64,000 nt of DNA, from positions 434,001 to 498,000 of the forward strand of contig NZ_KZ857173.1 of assembly GCF_003350925.1 (NCBI RefSeq), written 5' to 3'. Under the pieces are notes generated by a model that worked only from the letters and a program-made list of their open reading frames with translations, did no database searches and was not told the origin of the DNA. Of this stretch, positions 43,362 to 52,112 are shown piece by piece. The translations under genes and the position numbers were made by a program. Each line of letters starts with the position of its first letter. Position 1 is the first letter of the stretch. The stretch comes from Dyella tabacisoli (GTDB lineage Bacteria; Pseudomonadota; Gammaproteobacteria; Xanthomonadales; Rhodanobacteraceae).

Positions 43362-45206
43362 TTAAGCCAATGCATCCTCCGCTGCCACGAAACCGCCCGT
43401 CTGATGCTGCCAAAGCCGCGCATACAGACCGCCATGTGCAATCAGCTCGCCATGGGTGCCGCTTTCGACGATAAGACCTTTATCCATCACCACGAGCCGA
43501 TCCATCCGCGCGATGGTGGAGAGTCGATGGGCAATGGCGATTACGGTCTTGCCGCGCATCAACACTTCCAAACTTTCTTGAATCGCCGCCTCAGCCTCCG
43601 AGTCGAGTGCCGAAGTAGCCTCATCGAGAATCAGGATCGGCGCATCTTTCAGCAGCACCCTGGCGATTGCCACGCGCTGACGCTGGCCGCCGCTCAACTT
43701 CACGCCACGCTCGCCGACAAGGGCCTCATAGCCGTGACGGCCTTCGCCATCGACCAGCGCTGGAATGAATTCGTCGGCGCGCGCTTTGCGCACAGCGTCG
43801 AGAATCTGCGCATCGGTGGCGTCAGGGCGGCCATACAGCAAATTGTCGCGAATCGAGCGATGCAGCAGTGACGTGTCTTGAGTCACCACACCAATCTGCG
43901 AACGCAGGCTCTCCTGCGTCACCGTGGCGATGTCCTGGCCGTCGATAAGAATGCGGCCGTCTTCCAGGTCGTATAGCCGCAGCAGTACATTGACCAGGGT
44001 GGATTTGCCGGCGCCGGAGGGGCCGACCACGCCGATTTTCTCGCCCGGCCGTACACTCAGTTCCAGCCCGCTAATCACCCCGGTTTCTTTGCCGTAGTGG
44101 AAATGGATGTCGTCAAAATGCACCGCACCGCGGCTCACCACCAACGGCTTGGCGTCGGCACGATCCTGTACTGCGCGCGGTTGCGCAATGGTCTGTAAAC
44201 CATCTTGCACCGTGCCGACATTTTCAAAAATGCCGTTGACCACCCACATGATCCAGCCAGACATATTGTTGATACGAATCACCAAGCCGGTGGAGAGCGC
44301 AATCGCACCCACAGTCACCTTGCCCTGACTCCACAACCAGATCGCCAGCGCCGAGGTGCCAACGATCAGAAAGCCATTCAGCACGGTAATGCTGCTATCC
44401 ATCAGCGTGGTAAGCCGGGTCATCCGGCGCAGCTTTTCCATCTGCTCACCCATCGCCTCGGCAACATAGGCTTCTTCGCGATGTGTATGCGCGAATAGTT
44501 TCAGCGTGAGGATGTTGCTGTAGCCATCGACAATGCGGCCCATCAGCTTGGAACGCGCCTCCGATGCGCGCCACGAGCGCTCCTTGGTACGCGGCACGAA
44601 GTAGCTCAAGGTGCCGATATAGGCAAACAGCCATAACACCAGCGGCAGCGCCAGCCAGAAGTCGGCTTTGGCGAACATCACGATGGCGCTGCCGGTATAG
44701 ATGGCGACGTACCAGATGGCATCGACAATCTGCACTGCCGACTCGCGCAGCGAGGCACTGGTCTGCATGATGCGGTTGGCGATGCGCCCGGCATAATCGT
44801 TCTGGAAAAACCCCAGGCTCTGGCGAATCACATAGCGATGGTTCTGCCAACGAATACGGCTGGTCAGGCTCGGCACAATGGCTTGATTGACGATCAAATC
44901 GTGCAGACCGATCAGCACCGGCCGCGCGATCAAGGCGACAAAGCCCATCCATAGCAGCTCATTGCCGTGTTGCTTGAAGAAATCCGCCCCCGGCACCCCT
45001 TTCGCCATATCGACAATGCTGCCGATAAAACCAAACAGCGAGACCTCCACCATGGCCACGCCAAAACCCACCACGATGGCGCCGGCAAACACTGGCCAGA
45101 CCTGGCGCAGGTAGAACCAATAGAACCGCCATACCGATGACGGCGGCATCTCGTCGACAGGCTCTTTGAAGGCGTCGATCAGTGATTCGAACCAGCGAAA
45201 GATCAT
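43362..45206 (-). CDS. ABC exporter, fused membrane and ATPase domains
   Basis: Half-transporter of 614 residues that would work as a homodimer in the inner membrane. Six membrane segments in the first 330 residues precede the ATPase. It has Walker A GPSGAGKSTL, Q-loop VVTQDTSLL, signature LSGGQRQR, Walker B ILILDEATSALD and the H-loop AHRLS. The membrane part (EVSLFGFIGSIVDMAKG, PRTKERSWRASEARSKLMGR) is of the MsbA/YojI kind found in many proteobacteria, with unknown substrate: lipid, peptide or drug. The stop is TAA at 43362. It lies divergent to the MscS gene. Confidence 0.92.
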   Translation of the reverse strand: MIFRWFESLIDAFKEPVDEMPPSSVWRFYWFYLRQVWPVFAGAIVVGFGVAMVEVSLFGFIGSIVDMAKGVPGADFFKQHGNELLWMGFVALIARPVLIGLHDLIVNQAIVPSLTSRIRWQNHRYVIRQSLGFFQNDYAGRIANRIMQTSASLRESAVQIVDAIWYVAIYTGSAIVMFAKADFWLALPLVLWLFAYIGTLSYFVPRTKERSWRASEARSKLMGRIVDGYSNILTLKLFAHTHREEAYVAEAMGEQMEKLRRMTRLTTLMDSSITVLNGFLIVGTSALAIWLWSQGKVTVGAIALSTGLVIRINNMSGWIMWVVNGIFENVGTVQDGLQTIAQPRAVQDRADAKPLVVSRGAVHFDDIHFHYGKETGVISGLELSVRPGEKIGVVGPSGAGKSTLVNVLLRLYDLEDGRILIDGQDIATVTQESLRSQIGVVTQDTSLLHRSIRDNLLYGRPDATDAQILDAVRKARADEFIPALVDGEGRHGYEALVGERGVKLSGGQRQRVAIARVLLKDAPILILDEATSALDSEAEAAIQESLEVLMRGKTVIAIAHRLSTIARMDRLVVMDKGLIVESGTHGELIAHGGLYARLWQHQTGGFVAAEDALA

Positions 45207-45339
45207 CGGCTATGCCCAGCGACATGAAGAGGCGCATTGTAGGCGAGGTTGAGAGTCCCGATACCTGCTGCTGAACCAATGACCGCATACAGCCATACTT
45301 TCGATTGACCCCGTACACGGGTGCCCGGATCATTCCCGC

Positions 45340-47754
45340 ATGACTATTCTGCTGCGCTACGCTCTGATTCTGCTATTGGCCACGGGCAGCACCTCGCTGC
45401 TTGCGCGCCCCCTTGCCGCCCAGGATGTGCAGGGCCCGCTGTTACCGGCCGCTTCCGCTCAACAGCCTCTCACTATCGATCAACTGAACAGCGCGCTGGA
45501 AAGCATCAAGCAATCCCTTGCCAGCAAGAACCCGCCAGACGACAGCGGACTCGCCGCACTACGCACCAAGGCACTCAGCATCCAGCAGCAAGCCGATCAG
45601 CTTGGCAGCAACCTTGCGCCACAGAATGAAAGCCTCAACGAGAAACTCGCCGTACTCGGCCCGGCTCCAGACAAAACCGCACCGCCCGAAGCACCCGAGG
45701 TCATCGCGCAGCGCAAACAGCTCAACAAGGCCAGCGCCGACCTCGATGCGCAGGTAAAGCAGACGAAAACCCTTAGCGTGGAAGCCACGCAATTAGTCAA
45801 CCAGATCGCCGGCATGCGGCGCGATCTATTCGAAGCCCAACTAAGCCAGCGTACCGCTTCGCCACTCAGTGAAAGCTTCTGGACGCAGCTCACCCAGGAC
45901 CTCTCCGACGATAAAGCCGCACTCACCCTGCTCGGCACAGACAGCAGCAACGCAGCCAAACAGGCCTGGCAGCCGCCCAATCGCACGCCCTTTATCGTCT
46001 GCCTGATCGTCACCCTTTTGTTATTAGCCGGCGGCAAGTTGATTGAACGCGGCGGATTGCAACTGACCAGCCGCCATGTACATGCCGGCCGCTTGCGCCG
46101 CAGTGCCATGGCGATGCTGGTAGCGCTGGTTACCGCGCTCGTCTTCGGCTTTGCGGCACACATGCTGTACCTCGCCTTCGACTGGAACGAAACGCTGGGT
46201 GCCGACCTGAATGCCATGGCACGGTCACTGGTAAGGCAAACCTTCTTCGCTGCTTATATGGCGGGTCTTGGACGTGCCTTGCTCTGTGCGACCAGGCCCT
46301 CATGGCGGCTGCCGCCGTTATCCGACGATGCGGCACGACGACTGCGTCCGTTTCCGTGGCTGCTGGCCGGTTGTGTCCTGTTGATCGGCATCGTCGAGCA
46401 GATCAACAACAATATCGGCGCCAGCCTGACCGCCATCATGGCCGTTACAGGCCTGCTCTCATTGCTGATAAGCGGCTTGATTGCCGCCATGCTGTTTCGC
46501 CTCGGCCGCGCACGGCGCGCTTTGCTGGCAGCAGGCGAAGTGCCGGCCAAACGGCCGCTTTGGGTCGGCCTGCTGATTGCCGGGGCCTTTATCGGCGTCG
46601 GCTTGTCATGGCTTTGTGTAGCCACCGGCTACATCGCATTGGCGTTCTATATCGCCAAACAAATGATGCGTGTGGGCTTGATTGTCGCCACGCTATATCT
46701 GCTGATGAATCTGGTTCACGACGTGTTCGAGACCCTGTTCTCGCCACGCGGATATACCGGAAAACGTATTCAGGACACCTTTGGCGTTACGGCGAACCGA
46801 CTGGAGCAAACCTCCACCGTGCTATCCGGCGTCTGCCGCGCGATCTTGTTTCTGCTGGCGGTCGCACTCGCCATAACCACGCCCTACAACGCCGGCCCCG
46901 AGGAGTTGGTCAATCGCACCAGCCAGTTATTCGCCGATCGGGCGTTCGGCGCGCTGAAGATCGTGCCGGGCGACATCTTAACCGCGCTCCTGGTCTGCCT
47001 TATTGGGCTGCAAGTCGTACATATCATCAAATACTGGCTAAGCCATCAGCTATTGCCCAAGACCTCGCTTGACCATGGCTTGCAGAACTCCATCGTCACC
47101 CTGCTCGGCTATGTCGGCGGGGTATTGGTATTTGTGCTGGTCTTGGTCGCGTTGCAGGTCAATGTGCAAAGCATTGCCTGGATCGCCAGTGCGCTATCGG
47201 TAGGTATCGGCTTTGGCTTGCAGGCCATCGTGCAAAACTTTGTCTCCGGGCTGATTCTGTTGGCCGAGCGTCCGGTGAAGGTCGGCGACTGGGTCAGTCT
47301 GAGCGGTGTCGAAGGCGATATTCGCCGCATCAACGTGCGCGCCACCGAAATCCAGATGAGCGATCGTTCCACGGTCATCGTGCCGAACTCGCAGTTGATT
47401 ACCCAGAACGTGCGCAACGTGACCCTGGCCAGTGCGCAGGGCCGGGTGCAGGTCAAACTGCCGATGCCGCTGAGCACCGATGCCGGCAAGGTACGCCAGA
47501 TCATTCTGGACGTTTTCAGCAAACACCCCGCCACCCTCGATACGCCAACGGCCTACGTGCAACTGGAAAACATCGATGCTGCCGCGATGACCTTCAACTG
47601 CGTGGCCTACGTGAAGAGCCCGCGCGACTCCAGCAACGTCAAAAGCGACTTGTTATTCGAACTGATCGAACGGCTGCGCGCGGCGAAAATACCCATGAGC
47701 AGTCCGCAGAACATGGTGGTGCGTACGCTGCGCGATACACCTGACGATGGTTGA
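45340..47754 (+). CDS. MscS-family mechanosensitive channel with DUF3772 periplasmic domain
   Basis: Large channel protein of 804 residues, of the MscK/YbiO size class. A signal peptide ends near LAAQD. The periplasmic helical domain DUF3772 spans about 40-200 (coiled, Gln/Ala-rich). About ten membrane segments follow (from IVCLIVTLLLLAGGKLIERG on), and the MscS pore and beta domain occupy the last 250 residues (SALSVGIGFGLQAIVQNFVS, RPVKVGDWVSL, VPNSQLI). It would release solutes under osmotic down-shock. No obvious operon partner: an AraC gene follows 60 bases later. Confidence 0.92.
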   Translation: MTILLRYALILLLATGSTSLLARPLAAQDVQGPLLPAASAQQPLTIDQLNSALESIKQSLASKNPPDDSGLAALRTKALSIQQQADQLGSNLAPQNESLNEKLAVLGPAPDKTAPPEAPEVIAQRKQLNKASADLDAQVKQTKTLSVEATQLVNQIAGMRRDLFEAQLSQRTASPLSESFWTQLTQDLSDDKAALTLLGTDSSNAAKQAWQPPNRTPFIVCLIVTLLLLAGGKLIERGGLQLTSRHVHAGRLRRSAMAMLVALVTALVFGFAAHMLYLAFDWNETLGADLNAMARSLVRQTFFAAYMAGLGRALLCATRPSWRLPPLSDDAARRLRPFPWLLAGCVLLIGIVEQINNNIGASLTAIMAVTGLLSLLISGLIAAMLFRLGRARRALLAAGEVPAKRPLWVGLLIAGAFIGVGLSWLCVATGYIALAFYIAKQMMRVGLIVATLYLLMNLVHDVFETLFSPRGYTGKRIQDTFGVTANRLEQTSTVLSGVCRAILFLLAVALAITTPYNAGPEELVNRTSQLFADRAFGALKIVPGDILTALLVCLIGLQVVHIIKYWLSHQLLPKTSLDHGLQNSIVTLLGYVGGVLVFVLVLVALQVNVQSIAWIASALSVGIGFGLQAIVQNFVSGLILLAERPVKVGDWVSLSGVEGDIRRINVRATEIQMSDRSTVIVPNSQLITQNVRNVTLASAQGRVQVKLPMPLSTDAGKVRQIILDVFSKHPATLDTPTAYVQLENIDAAAMTFNCVAYVKSPRDSSNVKSDLLFELIERLRAAKIPMSSPQNMVVRTLRDTPDDG

Positions 47755-47814
47755 GCAAGGTCGCGGCGGCTCATCACACGCCGTACACTGACCCCGACCT
47801 GCCGGAGTCGCCCC

Positions 47815-48630
47815 ATGGGTTTTTGCCACCGCCTGCCCGCCGCCCCGCTGGATGGCTTAATCGAAGCCATTTGGGATTGGGACATGGCACCGCTCGCGCA
47901 TCATTACGAGCGCGTACTGCCATCCTTGGGCGCCGGCTTAATCATCAATCTGCATGAGGACGAGACGCGCGTTTATAGCGACGACGCCGCCCGTACCTGC
48001 AGCAAGATGAGTGGCGCGGTTATCGGCGGGCCCGGCCTACATAGCCAGATCATCGACACCGCCGAGCAGATCCGCGTGATGGGCGTGGTGTTTCGCCCTG
48101 GCGGAGCCCATGCGTTATGCGGTGAAGATCATCGCGTATTGGTCGCCGGCGATATCAACCTCGACGATATGTTCGGCAGCCGCGCACATGCCTTGCGCCA
48201 GCGGCTGTTGCATACGCCGCAGCCGGCACAGCGGCTCGACTTGCTGGAGCAGTGGCTGCACCGCCAACTGCACATGCCTGCGCTGAATCCGATCGTCAGC
48301 CATGCTCTCGCGGTGCTGCGCCGAGAGCCGCAATGGATGCGCATTGCCCCCCTGGTCCTGGAAACCGGGCTATCCGAATACCGTTTCGGCCGACTGTTCC
48401 GCCAGCAGGTTGGCATGGGGCCGAAGCAGTTCGCACGGCTGACCCGCTTTCGCGCCGTAGTGGATCAGGTACAGCGACAACAGCAAGTGGACTGGAGCCG
48501 CGTTGCCGCGGACGGCGGTTACAGCGATCAAGCCCATTTGACCCACGAATTTCGCGCCTTTGCCGGAATGACACCTACTGTGTTCGTGGCCTCGCATGGG
48601 GCTTACGCCAATCACATACCACTTGATTAA
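47815..48630 (+). CDS. AraC-family transcriptional regulator
   Basis: A 271-residue regulator with an N-terminal sensory domain of the DUF6597 type (LDGLIEAIWDWDMAPLAHHY, VMGVVFRPGGAHAL) and a C-terminal double helix-turn-helix (about 165-262: IAPLVLETGLSEYRFGRLFR, VAADGGYSDQAHLTHEFRAF, GMTPTVF). Such regulators are common next to VOC-fold and small oxygenase genes, and here a VOC protein and an ABM protein follow, which may be its targets (inference). Ligand unknown. Confidence 0.88.
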   Translation: MGFCHRLPAAPLDGLIEAIWDWDMAPLAHHYERVLPSLGAGLIINLHEDETRVYSDDAARTCSKMSGAVIGGPGLHSQIIDTAEQIRVMGVVFRPGGAHALCGEDHRVLVAGDINLDDMFGSRAHALRQRLLHTPQPAQRLDLLEQWLHRQLHMPALNPIVSHALAVLRREPQWMRIAPLVLETGLSEYRFGRLFRQQVGMGPKQFARLTRFRAVVDQVQRQQQVDWSRVAADGGYSDQAHLTHEFRAFAGMTPTVFVASHGAYANHIPLD

Positions 48631-48737
48631 TCCGACGCAGCGGATCTGAAGCACTTCGGAAATCTACAAGACGGGAGCTTGGGAACCGCTAGGCTTGCCA
48701 TGTCTCGCCACCCTGGTTCGCCTAAGGAGTTTCGATC

Positions 48738-49166
48738 ATGAGCAAATCCAACGTATCCGGTAGCACCATCATTCCCTGCCTGCGCTATCGCGATGCGCAT
48801 GCCGCCATCGCATGGCTATGCAAGGCCTTCGGCTTTGAGAAACATTCGGTCTATAACGACGAGCAAGGTGCGGTAATGCACGCCCAACTGACTTACGGCA
48901 ATGGCATGCTCATGCTCGGCCAAGTGCGTGACAACGACTTCGGCAAGCACATCGTGCAACCGGACCAGCTCGAACAGCGCGAGACCCAATGCCCCTGTGT
49001 GACCGTGCGCGACTGCAAGGCGCACTACGAGCAGGCCAAGGCCAACGGCGCGAACATCGTCGACGACTATGCCGAAAAAGAATATGGCGGTGCGGGGTAT
49101 AGCTGCCGCGATCTGGAAGGCCATTTGTGGTATTTCGGCAGTTACGACCCATGGCAGGTCGAATGA
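48738..49166 (+). CDS. VOC-fold (glyoxalase/bleomycin-resistance-like) protein
   Basis: A 142-residue protein of the vicinal oxygen chelate superfamily, in the PhnB-like group: IIPCLRYRDAHAAIAWLCKAFGF at the N-terminus (given in part), LTYGNGMLMLGQV in the middle and SCRDLEGHLWYFGSYDPW at the end. Family members range from dioxygenases to resistance proteins, and no enzyme activity can be assigned. AAGGAG stands 9 bases before the ATG. Confidence 0.85.
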   Translation: MSKSNVSGSTIIPCLRYRDAHAAIAWLCKAFGFEKHSVYNDEQGAVMHAQLTYGNGMLMLGQVRDNDFGKHIVQPDQLEQRETQCPCVTVRDCKAHYEQAKANGANIVDDYAEKEYGGAGYSCRDLEGHLWYFGSYDPWQVE

Positions 49167-49238
49167 AATTCAGCGCTCGTCGCGACACCTCACCATAACG
49201 CCTCACCAAAACGCCTGTTTTCGTCTGGAGTGCCTGCG

Positions 49239-49550
49239 ATGATCGTGGAATATATCCGTTACAAACTGCCGGCCGGTGCTGGTGCCACCTTTGAAAGCGA
49301 CTACGCGCGCGCCGCGCAAAGTCTGGCGGCCAGTCCCTATTGCCATGGCTATGAACTGAGCCGCTGCAGCGAAGAGCCGGACGTCTACGTGCTGCGCATC
49401 CGCTGGAGTTCGGCCGAAGATCATATGCAGGGCTTTCGCCGCAGCCCGGAATTCGGCCCTTTTCTCGCCGCCATTCGCAGCTACGTGCCGCAGATTGAAG
49501 AAATGCGCCATTACGAGCTTACGGCTGTGGTCGGCGGCAAGACTGATTGA
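49239..49550 (+). CDS. ABM-type (antibiotic biosynthesis monooxygenase fold) protein
   Basis: A 103-residue ferredoxin-like-fold protein. MIVEYIRYKL and the YELSRCSEEPDVYVLRIRW strand pair, followed by FRRSPEFGPFLAAI, fit the ABM family, whose members include heme-degrading and quinone-forming oxygenases. ATG 49239 is chosen because GGAG stands 10 bases upstream. The upstream ATG at 49230 has none. It ends at a bidirectional terminator. Confidence 0.8.
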   Translation: MIVEYIRYKLPAGAGATFESDYARAAQSLAASPYCHGYELSRCSEEPDVYVLRIRWSSAEDHMQGFRRSPEFGPFLAAIRSYVPQIEEMRHYELTAVVGGKTD

Positions 49551-49589
49551 AACAACACCCATCAGAAACGCGCAAATAAAGCGCAAAAC

Positions 49590-49615
49590 AAAGAGCCGGC
49601 ATAAGCCGGCTCTTT
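49590..49615. terminator. Bidirectional rho-independent terminator
   Basis: AAAGAGCCGGC and GCCGGCTCTTT pair around ATAA. A-run and T-run on both sides serve the ABM gene and the opposing DUF3761 gene. Confidence 0.85.
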
Positions 49616-49648
49616 GTCATATCAGGTAACCCGATCACCTAAAGCGAA

Positions 49649-50167
49649 TTACGGCGTGCACGTTTTGCCGTGGTCGCCGTGATAGCCCTTGGCCTTGGCA
49701 TCGGCCTCACTCATGTACTCGCCTTTCTTGGTGGTGCCGTACCACTTGTCGCCCTGGCAGTGATAAACCTTGCTGCTGGCATTGACCCACACTTTGCCCG
49801 CGCCGCCGCCCGGTGCAACCGCACCTGGTGTGTAGGCTCCCGTCTTGGCTGCCGCTGCCGGTGTGGCAGCAGGCGCTGCCGTTTTCGGCACCATGGCTGC
49901 CGGTGCTGCTGCCGGCGCCGCCGGAGTCGGCGTAGCTGCCGCCGGTGTCGCAGCCGGAGCTGCGGCCGGAGCTGCAGTAGCGGCGCTGTACCACTCTTTC
50001 ACGCCCTTATGCCCGGCGCAGGCGCCCTTCTTGCCGTCGTGCGTGGTGTAACTACCGTCTTTGCATTGGCCGGTGGAACCAGCCGGCGCGGCCGCCTCTT
50101 GTGCGAATGCTGCAGGGCCTGCCAATAGACAGGCAGCCATCACTGCGATCAAACCGAATGATTTCAT
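49649..50167 (-). CDS. Secreted DUF3761-type protein with Ala/Pro linker
   Basis: Exported protein of 172 residues. A signal peptide (MKSFGLIAVMAACLLAGPAA) precedes a short cysteine domain (GQCKDGSYTTHDGKKGACAG, HKGVKEWY) of DUF3761 kind, a low-complexity Ala/Pro/Thr linker (about 65-115), and a C-terminal repeat (VYHCQGDKWYGTTKKGEYMS, EADAKAKGYHGDHG). Start 50167 has GGAGG upstream at good spacing. A longer frame is unlikely. Function unknown, probably periplasmic or secreted. Small relatives are widespread in Burkholderia and xanthomonads. Confidence 0.8.
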   Translation of the reverse strand: MKSFGLIAVMAACLLAGPAAFAQEAAAPAGSTGQCKDGSYTTHDGKKGACAGHKGVKEWYSAATAAPAAAPAATPAAATPTPAAPAAAPAAMVPKTAAPAATPAAAAKTGAYTPGAVAPGGGAGKVWVNASSKVYHCQGDKWYGTTKKGEYMSEADAKAKGYHGDHGKTCTP

Positions 50168-50401
50168 CTCAACTTCCTCCAGCGCGAATTCGTTTGCCGT
50201 ATGGAAACTGACGCCCAACGGGACGCCACCTCCGCCTCATCGCCGCAATCAACTGCAGCATCCCCTCAAGCACGACAGCCGCTGTGCCTGCGGCGGGACT
50301 ATGCCTCAAAAATGTTAAGCCGCAACGTAGGTCCTCGCGCCTCGTTTATCTTTCAGGGGGTCTGTCGCAAATTCATGCGGCAGACCCTCGTCAGCATCGA
50401 T

Positions 50402-52030
50402 TTACTCGGCGACCACCGCAGGCCGCAGCTTTGCGTCAGGCCGCGCTACTGCATACATCTCCCAGGCGATCTGCTTGAGCAAGGCAATACGATCATCGCC
50501 TTTCTCGTATAGATCCATATGCGTCTTGCCTGGCACGAAACGGAAATCGGACTTCGCATGCAACCCATCCAACACGGCCTGCAGTTTGTGCGCGGCACCG
50601 TCGAGATAGAAGGTATCGGCGGTGCCGATGATGAGATGAATCTTGCCGTCCAGGTCCGGTTTCAATTCCGGCCAATGGGTCTGCAACCGATGCGCGATGT
50701 CGTAGTGATCGCGCCAATAGGCAACGACATCGGCATCGACCGCACCGGTATCGCGATTGAACATCGGCTGCGGCCGACCATCCATGCCGCGCGGCGAAAA
50801 CACCCAATCGAATGAACTGAGCTGTCCGCCATACGCACCGATTACACGTTCAAGTTTGGCGAACTGTTCAAACGTGGCCAGCACCTTGCCTTTGTCGCGC
50901 ACCAGCGGATAAGCCGAGCCATCGCCCTTGCGATAGACGTTGGCCTGCGCCGCATACAGATCAGGGCCGGTGAAGTCGTGAAAGTCGCTGGGATCGGGCG
51001 AAGTGGACCAGGTGCCGCCGAACAACTTGGGATAACGCGTCTGCAGCCACAGCGTGGCCCAACCGCCCGATGAGTGGCCGTTAAGAAAACGCCCGCCTGT
51101 TTGGCCGTCCATACGGTATTTCGCTTCGAGCGCCGGGATCAATTCTTCCGTCAGTGCCAGCCCCCAGGGGCCATTGTTCACCGAGTCAGCGAACTCATGC
51201 GTACCGGTGGCGCTGGATTGATCGAGAAACACCCAGATCATCGGCGGCATCTCGCCCTTGGCCATCGCGCTGTAAATGTTTGCCATGCGCCCAATGAAAT
51301 GGTCATTGCTGCCGCCAAAACCATGGGTGAAATACACCGTGGGATAACGCGCGGCGGCCTTGGCATCGTAGCCCGGCGGCAACAACACACGACCGTGCAT
51401 ATGGATAGGCCGCCCCCAGAAGGTGGACAACGCAGGGCTGACGCTATCGATCACTTCGGCATGCTTACGCATTTCCAGCACGGCCTTGCGCTCCGGCTCG
51501 GACGCCGATGCGGGCAACACCCACGGATCGCGTGCCGGTACAACGTGGGTCAGCGCTAACGTTGGCGGCGTGGTCGCCGGCAAATGTACGGTCACCACTT
51601 CGCTGACTAGATCGCCCGCACTACGACCGGTGTAGTTGTAACTGTGACCGACATCGAGCACGGCCTGCACCATATAGTCGCCCGGCGGAAGCTGGGAGAA
51701 CCCGGCAGGAAAGGCCATGTCGTCAGCATCCAGAGCCACACCCTTCCCCGGCTCCAGATGGTGCACTTCACGCGCGGCTATCGACGTCTGGACTGCCTGG
51801 AACGGATTGGCATCGACCTCTTCGACCTTGCCGTTCTTTGCCACGGCCTTGGCGGTCTTCGCGTCGATAGCGAAGAGCAATAAGCGGCCCGATACCGGTT
51901 GAGTGGAGGCGGCGCCAAGACCCACTTGAAACACGCTATGCGCCAACGGCGCATCGGTACGCGCGTAAGCGCTACCGGCAGCCAGGCTCCAACACAGCAG
52001 CATGACGATACTACGGCGGAACAAGTGCAT
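50402..52030 (-). CDS. Secreted alpha/beta-hydrolase (esterase D-like)
   Basis: Predicted exported esterase of about 542 residues. The signal peptide (LFRRSIVMLLCWSLAAGSAYA) is followed by a beta-rich N-terminal domain (about 25-185) and an esterase domain of the EsterD/putative-esterase family, with YPTVYFTHGFGG, the nucleophile elbow GHSSGG, and HMDLYEKGDD carrying the likely catalytic histidine. Substrate unknown. ATG 52030 begins the signal peptide, and the frame extends 17 residues upstream without support. It is followed by no gene on its strand until the DUF3761 gene. Confidence 0.85.
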   Translation of the reverse strand: MHLFRRSIVMLLCWSLAAGSAYARTDAPLAHSVFQVGLGAASTQPVSGRLLLFAIDAKTAKAVAKNGKVEEVDANPFQAVQTSIAAREVHHLEPGKGVALDADDMAFPAGFSQLPPGDYMVQAVLDVGHSYNYTGRSAGDLVSEVVTVHLPATTPPTLALTHVVPARDPWVLPASASEPERKAVLEMRKHAEVIDSVSPALSTFWGRPIHMHGRVLLPPGYDAKAAARYPTVYFTHGFGGSNDHFIGRMANIYSAMAKGEMPPMIWVFLDQSSATGTHEFADSVNNGPWGLALTEELIPALEAKYRMDGQTGGRFLNGHSSGGWATLWLQTRYPKLFGGTWSTSPDPSDFHDFTGPDLYAAQANVYRKGDGSAYPLVRDKGKVLATFEQFAKLERVIGAYGGQLSSFDWVFSPRGMDGRPQPMFNRDTGAVDADVVAYWRDHYDIAHRLQTHWPELKPDLDGKIHLIIGTADTFYLDGAAHKLQAVLDGLHAKSDFRFVPGKTHMDLYEKGDDRIALLKQIAWEMYAVARPDAKLRPAVVAE

Positions 52031-52112
52031 GACATGATCCTTAGATGGTGAGGTTGAACCTGGCGGCAGGAGTTCACCCATGCGGGCGCCTGCCGCGTGC
52101 GCAGAAAACGAT

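Noticed and set aside
43157-43441. 94-codon minus frame after the ABC exporter
   Set aside because: Overlaps the 3' end of the exporter gene in another frame and lacks a ribosome site.
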